NCBI RefSeq assembly: GCF_026341855.1
Contig: NZ_JAPENW010000001.1
Coordinates: 1,116,001-1,180,000, forward strand
Reading direction: 5' to 3'
Source: Streptomyces sp. NBC_00568
Lineage (GTDB): Bacteria; Actinomycetota; Actinomycetes; Streptomycetales; Streptomycetaceae
DNA: 64,000 nucleotides
Translations under genes and position numbers: made by a program
Shown: positions 35,518 through 41,748 of the stretch, piece by piece
How the letters are laid out: each line of letters starts with the position of its first letter
How positions within the stretch are numbered: the stretch's first letter is position 1
The notes under the pieces: model-generated
The model's database searches: none
What the model was told of the DNA's origin: nothing
Seen by the model: only the letters and a program-made list of their open reading frames with translations

Positions 35518-37520
35518 GGTGCGAGCACCACCGCTCCGTGGCGCTCCAGTCGTACGGAGTCGGTGAAGGACGTTCCGCCGAGCAGGTCGCGGTGGCTGCC
35601 CGGGACCTCGACGGTCACCGCGTCGCGCCCATGGTTGAGCAGGAAGAGCAGATCGCCGCGCCGCACGGCCTCGACACGTTCGGGCAGTCCGTCGAGCACC
35701 GGCCGGACGCCCGCGTCGTGCGCCGCCCCGGCCAGCAGTTCGCGCAGGGCCGCCGGTTCGGGAAGGGTGGAGAGGTACCGGGCGGTGCCCTTGCGGAGCA
35801 CGGCGGGCAGTCCGTCCAGTTCGCCGCCCCGGTAGCGGGTCTCGACGACCGCTGTCCCGTCCGGCTCGATCTCCTCGGACCAGAGCGTGCCCGGGAAGCC
35901 GTCGCACGTCACGGTCTCCCCCGCGTCCAGCGGCCACCACTCGTGCAGCGTGCGGATGCCGAACAGCTCGCGCAGCCGCTCGTCCATGCCGCCCGGCCGT
36001 ACCCGGTCGTCCTCGTCGGCGACGCCGGTGAGGAAGCCGCAGACGAGCGTCCCGCCCGATCGCACATAGGCGAGGAGGTTGTCGATCGCCGCGTCCGTGA
36101 GCAGATACAGCTGGGGCACGACGACCATCCGGTAGGCGGCGAGGTCGTGCTCGGGATGCGCGAACGCGGTGGTGAGGTGGGCCTCCCACAGGGCGCGGTG
36201 CCAGGCCCGGACGATCTCGGCGCAGTCGGCCTCCGAGGACGGCCGGCCGTCCTGCGCTCCCGCCCACCAGGAGTTCCAGTCGTGCAGGATCGCGATGTCC
36301 GAGAGGACATGACCACCCGTCACCTCAGGGCTGATCCGGGCGAGTTCGGCGCCGATCTCCTTGATCTCCTGGAAGGTACGGCCGCGCTCCCCCGCATGGC
36401 CGATCATCCCCGAGTGGAACTTCTCCGCGCCCTGCCGGGACTGCCGCCACTGGAAGTAGCAGACGGCGTCGGCGCCGCGCGCCACGGCCTGGAGCGACCA
36501 CAGACGGTTCAGGCCGCGCGGCTTGGGGTGGTTCACACCGCGCCAGTTGACCGCTCCGGCCGCCTGTTCCATGAGCATCCAGGGTCCGCCCCCGGCCTGG
36601 GAACGCGTCATGTCCTGGACGAGCGCGCCGTTCTGCGCGCCGAGGGGGTCGCGCGGGTCCGGATAGAGGTCGACCGAGACGACGTCCTCCTCGGCGGCCC
36701 ACCGCCAGGCGTCCTGGCCGACCCACATCGGCATGAAGTTGCTGGTCACCGGGGTGTTCGGGCTGTGGCGGCGGACGATGTCCCGCTCGGCGACGTAACA
36801 CTCCAGGAGCATGTCGGAGGTGAACCGCTTGAAGTCGAGCACATGGGTCGGGTTCTTCATGTAGTGCGCGTGACGCGGCGGCAGCACCTCGTGCCAGCTG
36901 TCGTAGCCCTGGCTCCAGAAGGCCGTTCCCCAGGCCGTGTTGAGGGCTTCGAGGGTGCCGTACCGGTCCTGGAGCCAGCGACGGAAGGCGGCGGCCGCCT
37001 CGTCGCCGTAGTCGAAGGTGCAGTACTCGTTGTTGATGTGCCACATCGTGAGAGCGGGGTGGTTCGCGTAGCGGGCGGCCAGGTCCTCGGTGATGGCGGC
37101 GGCGCAGCGGCGGTAGACGGCGCTGGAGTGCGAGAAGTGCTGCCGGGAGCCCCACCATTCGGTGCGGCCGTCCTCGTCCCGGGGCAGCGTCTCGGGGTGC
37201 AGCCGGCCCATCCAGGGGGGCGGCGAGGAGGTGGGGGTGGCGAGCACGACACCGATGCCGTGCTCGTGCATCAGGTCCATCAGCCGGTCCAGCCAGCCGA
37301 ACTCCCGGGCTCCCGGGCGTGGTTCCACCTTGGCCCACGAGAAGACACCGAGGGTGACGGAGTTGACGCCGGCCTCCTTCATGAGGCGGACGTCCTCGTG
37401 CCAGGTCTCCTCGGGCCACTGCTCGGGGTTGTAGTCGCCTCCGAAGAGGATGCGGCCCCGGGTGGCGTCGCTCAGACTCGGCCGCCCGGACTCAGGACCG
37501 GTTCCGCGGGGCGTGCGCAT
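35514..37520 (-). CDS. GH42 beta-galactosidase
   Basis: 668 residues, no signal peptide. The GH42 hallmarks are GGDYNPEQWPEETWHED at the N-terminus, TPTSSPPPWM, acid/base Glu165 in MWHINNEYC, and nucleophile Glu319 in WMLMEQAAGAVNW; a trimerisation domain (VVPQLYLLTDAAIDNLLAYVRSGG) and a C-terminal beta-domain follow. It hydrolyses terminal beta-galactose, here probably from xyloglucan oligosaccharides in the cytoplasm. GAGG precedes ATG 37520 by 6 bases. It is translationally coupled to GH95 and lies 162 bases after the permease pair, with a hairpin in between. Confidence 0.93.
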   Translation of the reverse strand: MRTPRGTGPESGRPSLSDATRGRILFGGDYNPEQWPEETWHEDVRLMKEAGVNSVTLGVFSWAKVEPRPGAREFGWLDRLMDLMHEHGIGVVLATPTSSPPPWMGRLHPETLPRDEDGRTEWWGSRQHFSHSSAVYRRCAAAITEDLAARYANHPALTMWHINNEYCTFDYGDEAAAAFRRWLQDRYGTLEALNTAWGTAFWSQGYDSWHEVLPPRHAHYMKNPTHVLDFKRFTSDMLLECYVAERDIVRRHSPNTPVTSNFMPMWVGQDAWRWAAEEDVVSVDLYPDPRDPLGAQNGALVQDMTRSQAGGGPWMLMEQAAGAVNWRGVNHPKPRGLNRLWSLQAVARGADAVCYFQWRQSRQGAEKFHSGMIGHAGERGRTFQEIKEIGAELARISPEVTGGHVLSDIAILHDWNSWWAGAQDGRPSSEADCAEIVRAWHRALWEAHLTTAFAHPEHDLAAYRMVVVPQLYLLTDAAIDNLLAYVRSGGTLVCGFLTGVADEDDRVRPGGMDERLRELFGIRTLHEWWPLDAGETVTCDGFPGTLWSEEIEPDGTAVVETRYRGGELDGLPAVLRKGTARYLSTLPEPAALRELLAGAAHDAGVRPVLDGLPERVEAVRRGDLLFLLNHGRDAVTVEVPGSHRDLLGGTSFTDSVRLERHGAVVLAP

Positions 37521-37547
37521 GACCTACCTCGATCGGGGAGAGTGGAC

Positions 37548-37589
37548 CGCCGCGGCCGACCGCTGGTCAGGAGCAGGTCGGCCGCGGCG
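37548..37589 (-). terminator. Intercistronic hairpin between permease and GH42 genes
   Basis: 13-bp perfect inverted repeat (CGCCGCGGCCGAC, 37548-37560, with 37577-37589) and a 16-base loop, no U-tract. It could cause partial termination or protect the upstream transporter mRNA, giving more transporter than enzyme. Confidence 0.5.
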
Positions 37590-37682
37590 AGCAGGGGGCG
37601 GCGGAGCAGAGGCCGTGGGGCGGACGCGGGGGTACGCGGGTGCGGGGTGGGGGGTGGGGGGTGCGGAGGCCGCCGACCGGGG

Positions 37683-38618
37683 TCAGCCCTTGACGGCCCC
37701 GGTGAGCATGCCCTTCTTGAAGTGCCGCTGGACGAAGGGCGAGAGGACCGCCACCGGCAGCAGCGCCATCACCATGACGGCCATCTGGATGGCGAGCGGC
37801 GACAGCTGGCCGGTGTTGATCTGCGTGGCGAGCCCGACGGGACGCTCCTGCTTCTGCACCAGCTGGATCATGACGTTCTGCAGCGGCATCATGTCCTGGT
37901 CGGTCAGGTAGATGGAGGCGTTGAACCAGGCGCTCCAGTAGCCGACCGCGTAGAACAGCGAGATCACCGCGAGGACCGCGCGGGAGAGCGGCATCACGAT
38001 CTGCCACAGGATGCGCCAGTCGCCGGCGCCGTCGATGCGGGCGCTGTCGACGAGTTCGGGCGAGATGCCCATGAAGAACGCGCGCAGCACCAGGATGTTG
38101 AAGACGCTGACCGCGCTGGGGAGGATCAGCGCGAGGTAGCTGTCGGTGAGGCCGAGGGCCTGCACCAGCAGATAGGTGGGGATGAGTCCGGCGCCGAAGA
38201 ACATCGTGGCGAGCAGCAGCATCAGGAACGAGCGGTGGCCGAGCGACCCGATGCGCGAGAGTCCGTAGGCGCAGAGGACCGAGACCACCATGCTGAACAG
38301 GGTGCCGACCAGGGTCACGCCGACGCTGACGAGCGCGGCCCGCTGCACCTGCCCGCCGGTGAGCAGCTCCTGGTAGGCGACGAAGGTGACGCCCTTGGGG
38401 ATGACCACCAGGCCGCCCGCCGCGTCGATGGTCTTCTTCGACTGGAGGCTGGTGACGATGACGATCCAGAGCGGGAAGAGGATCGCCAGGGCGGCCAGGG
38501 TGAGGATGAGCCCCTTGCCCGCGAGGCCGGCCTTCGACGGCTCCTCCTCCCAGGGCGGCCGGGGCGGCGCCGCCCAGCGGCCGGGCTTGTCGCGCGGTTC
38601 GTACGTCACGGCGGTCAT
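37683..38618 (-). CDS. Carbohydrate ABC transporter permease (MalG/LplC-like)
   Basis: 311 residues with six predicted membrane helices (for example LILTLAALAILFPLWIVIV and VLCAYGLSRIG...FLMLLLATMFF). The cytoplasmic coupling loop reads VDSARIDGAGDWRILWQIVMPLS, the EAA motif of CUT1-type sugar importers. ATG 38618 overlaps the preceding permease stop by 4 bases. It forms the membrane channel together with that permease for the binding protein at 39706. No ATPase gene is present in the locus. Confidence 0.9.
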   Translation of the reverse strand: MTAVTYEPRDKPGRWAAPPRPPWEEEPSKAGLAGKGLILTLAALAILFPLWIVIVTSLQSKKTIDAAGGLVVIPKGVTFVAYQELLTGGQVQRAALVSVGVTLVGTLFSMVVSVLCAYGLSRIGSLGHRSFLMLLLATMFFGAGLIPTYLLVQALGLTDSYLALILPSAVSVFNILVLRAFFMGISPELVDSARIDGAGDWRILWQIVMPLSRAVLAVISLFYAVGYWSAWFNASIYLTDQDMMPLQNVMIQLVQKQERPVGLATQINTGQLSPLAIQMAVMVMALLPVAVLSPFVQRHFKKGMLTGAVKG

Positions 38619-39679
38619 TTCTTGTACACCCCCTGCTCACCCATGAGATGGGCGACCTTGTTGGCGGTCAGGACGAGTCCCAGCCCGACGACACCCTTGA
38701 CGAGCCCGGCGGCGGCCGCGTATCCGAAGTCCTGGTTGCGGATGCCGTTCCACCACACGTAGGTGTCGAGGACTTCGGAGGCGCCGGGGCCCACCGAGTC
38801 GCGCTGGAGCAGGAGTTGCTCGAAGCCGACGGTGAGCGCGTCGCCGACGCGCAGCACCAGGAGCAGGGCGATCACCGGACGCAGGGCGGGCAGCGTGACG
38901 TGCCACATCCGGCGCCAGCGGCCGGCTCCGTCCATGGCGGCGGCCTCGTACAGGTCGGGCGAGACGGCCGACAGGGCCGCGAGGAACACGATGATGCCCC
39001 AGCCCGCGTCCTTCCAGACGCCCTCGGCCGTCACCAGGAACTTGAAGATCCCCGGGTCGGTCATCAGGTCGATGCCCTGGTGTCCGTGTCGGCGCAGGGT
39101 CTGCGCGATGATGCCCGCCCCGCCGAAGATCTGCTGGAAGACGGTGACGACGAGGACCCAGGAGAAGAAGTGCGGGAGGTACATGACCGCCTGGGCGACC
39201 GCCCGGACCCGGGGCCTGACCACGCTGTTGATGAGCAGCGCGAGCAGGACCGGGATCGGGAAGTACAGCACCAGCTGGAGGAAGAACAGCACGAAGGTGT
39301 TCTGGACGGCGTGCCAGAAGGCCGAGTCCGCGAAGATCCGCTGGAAGTTCTCCAGGCCGGTCCAGGGGCTCTCGAACATCGCGACGAAGCCGTTGTCGCT
39401 CAGATACGGGTCGTAGTCCTGGAAGGCGACGACATTGCCCAGGACCGGTATGTAGGTGAAGACGAGGACCAACGCGACAGCCGGCAGGGCCATCAGGATC
39501 AGGGTGCGGTCGCGCCGGAACCGCAGCCGGAAGCTCAGCTTTCCGGCACCCTGCCCGGCCCTCCGGCCGGCCCGTCGCCCGGCGGCGCGCCCGGCGTCGC
39601 CGCCCGGCGGACTCCCGTCCGGTTTCCTCTTGCCCGTCTTCGCCCCGGCCCTGCTCCGAGGCACCGTGCTGTTCGACAC
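38615..39679 (-). CDS. Carbohydrate ABC transporter permease (LplB-like)
   Basis: 354 residues from GTG 39679 (AAGGAG upstream). A basic N-terminal tail of about 50 residues rich in Gly/Arg/Ala (GGDAGRAAGRRAGRRAGQGA) precedes six membrane helices, the first at LILMALPAVALVLVFTYIPVLG. The EAA coupling motif is YEAAAMDGAGRWRRMWHVTLPAL. Together with the next gene it should form the importer for oligosaccharides produced by GH12. The long Arg/Gly tail is unusual compared with shorter family members and might be cytoplasmic low-complexity sequence. Confidence 0.9.
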   Translation of the reverse strand: MSNSTVPRSRAGAKTGKRKPDGSPPGGDAGRAAGRRAGRRAGQGAGKLSFRLRFRRDRTLILMALPAVALVLVFTYIPVLGNVVAFQDYDPYLSDNGFVAMFESPWTGLENFQRIFADSAFWHAVQNTFVLFFLQLVLYFPIPVLLALLINSVVRPRVRAVAQAVMYLPHFFSWVLVVTVFQQIFGGAGIIAQTLRRHGHQGIDLMTDPGIFKFLVTAEGVWKDAGWGIIVFLAALSAVSPDLYEAAAMDGAGRWRRMWHVTLPALRPVIALLLVLRVGDALTVGFEQLLLQRDSVGPGASEVLDTYVWWNGIRNQDFGYAAAAGLVKGVVGLGLVLTANKVAHLMGEQGVYKK

Positions 39680-39705
39680 GGCCTTCTCCTTGCCTCAGCC
39701 CTGGG

Positions 39706-41385
39706 TCACTTGGCCGCGGAGCCGTTGTCGTCGAGCAGCTTCTTGTACCAGGCGCGCAGGTCGTCGCCGCCCTTCTGCTTCCAGTCGGCGACGGCCTGCT
39801 GCATGTCGCCGATCTTCTTGCGGCCCCGGACGATGTCGTCCTCCAGCTGCTCGAAGTCGTTGGCGAGGTTGGTCCACCGGTTGGGCTCGGTGATCGTCAG
39901 TCCGTAGAAGGAGGACTTCTTGGTGAAGGCGCCCATGCGCTGCTGCCACTCGACCTGGAGCTTGGCGATCTCCGGCAGATCGGGGTGGGCGAGGTAGGCG
40001 GCCGGGTCACCGGTGTAGTCGTAGGCGCCGTTGACCTCGTTGGTGCCCTTGGTGGTCTTGGTGGGCAGGCCGTCCTTGAGCGTGTAGTCGGTGCCTTCGA
40101 CGCCGTACACCGTGAGCATGTACTCCTTGGTGCCGTACGGCGCCGCGCAGAAGTCGGCGAGCGCGAGGAAGTCCTTGATCTGCTGCTTGGACGCCTTCCT
40201 GCTGACGAAGGTGAAGATGCCCGCGGGCTGGGTCGCCCAGAGCGTGGGGTCGCCGCCGTCGGGGCCGAAGATGTCGAACGCGCCCATCTCGAAGTCCGTC
40301 TTCTGGGTGCGCTGTTCGGCCGTCGAGCCGTACCAGTAGGACAGGTCGCCGTTGAAGACGAGGGACTGGCCCGCGGTGAAGCGGTTGGACGCGTCACCCT
40401 TGACGGCCTTGGCGTCGGGGTGGACGACGCCCGCCGCGTACAGCTTGCGCGTCCACTCCAGGGCTTCGAGGTACTCGTCGGTCTCGATGCGGTTGACCAG
40501 CTTGCCGTCCCTCAGGTCCCACCACAGCGCCTTGTCACTGCCGTTGAGGACGCCGTAGATGTTGAAGGCCGTCCATTTGAGGTCGTCGCAGGCCCACACC
40601 TTGGCCTTGGCGTCGGTGGCCTCCTTCGCCCAGGACAGGAACTCGTCGGGCGACTTGGGCAGGGTGTAGCCCTCCTTGGCGAAGATGTCCTTGCGGTAGA
40701 AGGGCGCGATGTTCGTGACGTACGAGGCCGGCATCGGGATCGCGCGCAACTGCCCGCCGAAGATGGAGCGCTGCCAGGCGTCGGTCGGTACGGCCGCGAG
40801 GTTCGGGTAGTCCTTGACCTTGTCGCCGGACAGGTACGGCCCGAGGTCGGCGAACTTGGCGTTGATGGCGCTGGGTATCTTGCCGTTCAGGTTCCAGCCC
40901 GGGACGACCACCACGTCCGGGATGTCGCTGGAGGCGAGGATCGCGCCCAGCTTCTCGTCGTAGGTGTTGCCGTCCTGGTTCTGCCAGGTCACCTTGACGC
41001 CGATGGCCTCGTTCATGGCGGTGTAGTACGCGTTGCCGTCGGCCGGCGGGCTGCCCCAGAACGGCGACATGATCTTCAGGTCGCCGCCCGCGCCCAGCTT
41101 CTTCGGGACGGACGTCTTCAGCGCGTTCAGGTCGATCGCCCGGGTGAACCCCGCCGCCGATCCGTTCTTCGACGGAAGGTCGGGCGTGACGACGCTCGAC
41201 GCCACGAACGTCGGAAGGATCTTCTGGGCGTCCTTCCCCGAGGTGGTGCCGTCCTTCTTGCCGTCCTGTCCGCCGCCGCAGGCGGCGAGCAGCGGCATTC
41301 CGCCGGCCACGGCGGCCGCTGCGACCGCCGTGGAGGCGAGGAAGCTTCTCCGGCTGGGGGCGGAGGTGGCGGAGTTCGGCGTCAT
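39706..41385 (-). CDS. Tat-exported lipoprotein sugar-binding protein of ABC importer
   Basis: 559 residues. SRRSFLAS (Arg12-Arg13) followed by a hydrophobic stretch and the lipobox LLAAC (Cys36) indicate Tat export and lipid anchoring. The rest is a large family-1/LplA-type solute-binding protein (for example SPDEFLSWAKEATDAKAKVW, NRFTAGQSLVFNGDLSYW). It should capture the oligosaccharides at the cell surface. It is the first gene of the minus-strand operon SBP-permease-permease-GH42-GH95-GH12, and its promoter carries operator O3. ATG 41385; AAGGG about 9 bases upstream. Confidence 0.9.
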   Translation of the reverse strand: MTPNSATSAPSRRSFLASTAVAAAAVAGGMPLLAACGGGQDGKKDGTTSGKDAQKILPTFVASSVVTPDLPSKNGSAAGFTRAIDLNALKTSVPKKLGAGGDLKIMSPFWGSPPADGNAYYTAMNEAIGVKVTWQNQDGNTYDEKLGAILASSDIPDVVVVPGWNLNGKIPSAINAKFADLGPYLSGDKVKDYPNLAAVPTDAWQRSIFGGQLRAIPMPASYVTNIAPFYRKDIFAKEGYTLPKSPDEFLSWAKEATDAKAKVWACDDLKWTAFNIYGVLNGSDKALWWDLRDGKLVNRIETDEYLEALEWTRKLYAAGVVHPDAKAVKGDASNRFTAGQSLVFNGDLSYWYGSTAEQRTQKTDFEMGAFDIFGPDGGDPTLWATQPAGIFTFVSRKASKQQIKDFLALADFCAAPYGTKEYMLTVYGVEGTDYTLKDGLPTKTTKGTNEVNGAYDYTGDPAAYLAHPDLPEIAKLQVEWQQRMGAFTKKSSFYGLTITEPNRWTNLANDFEQLEDDIVRGRKKIGDMQQAVADWKQKGGDDLRAWYKKLLDDNGSAAK

Positions 41386-41517
41386 TGCGTCAACCCTTCA
41401 TGGCGCACAGCAGGACACCCGGCGGTGGAGCCGTCGGCTGCGGTGTCTTGAGTGGATCTGGCTGAGCTGAAGCGGTCATCGGAGGACTGTGCCCTCCGGG
41501 GAGGGAAGCCCGACAGT

Positions 41518-41570
41518 CGAAGCGCTTCGATGTTGCTGCGAGGTTAAGTGAACGCCTGGGGGTGCACAAG
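41518..41570 (-). promoter_or_regulatory. Promoter and LacI operator O3 of the sugar ABC/GH operon
   Basis: On the minus strand TTGTGC (41570-41565), 17 bases, then TAACCT (41547-41542) form a plausible promoter, followed 10 bases downstream by the palindrome TCGAAGCGCTTCGA (41531-41518). A repressor bound there would block transcription start or escape. Confidence 0.6.
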
Positions 41571-41669
41571 GGTCGATCCCAAGATTCCTCGGAGGTGTCG
41601 CGCAACAGAGCGGCTCCGCCTGGCACTTGACATCATCGCCCGGAAACGGAGTTGTTGCGCCCGGGCGTC

Positions 41670-41712
41670 TTGACACCCACCCCTCGTTCGATCGAGCATC
41701 GAAGCGCTTCGA
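41670..41712 (+). promoter_or_regulatory. Promoter and LacI operator O4 of the GH3 gene
   Basis: TTGACA (41670-41675) is followed 17 bases later by CGAGCA (41693-41698, weak -10) and immediately by the palindrome TCGAAGCGCTTCGA (41699-41712). O3 and O4 are centred 181 bp apart in the divergent 363-base gap, which holds no gene. Confidence 0.6.
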
Positions 41713-41748
41713 AAGCGCCTCGCCGCTCCATCGCAAAGGGATCGCCAC

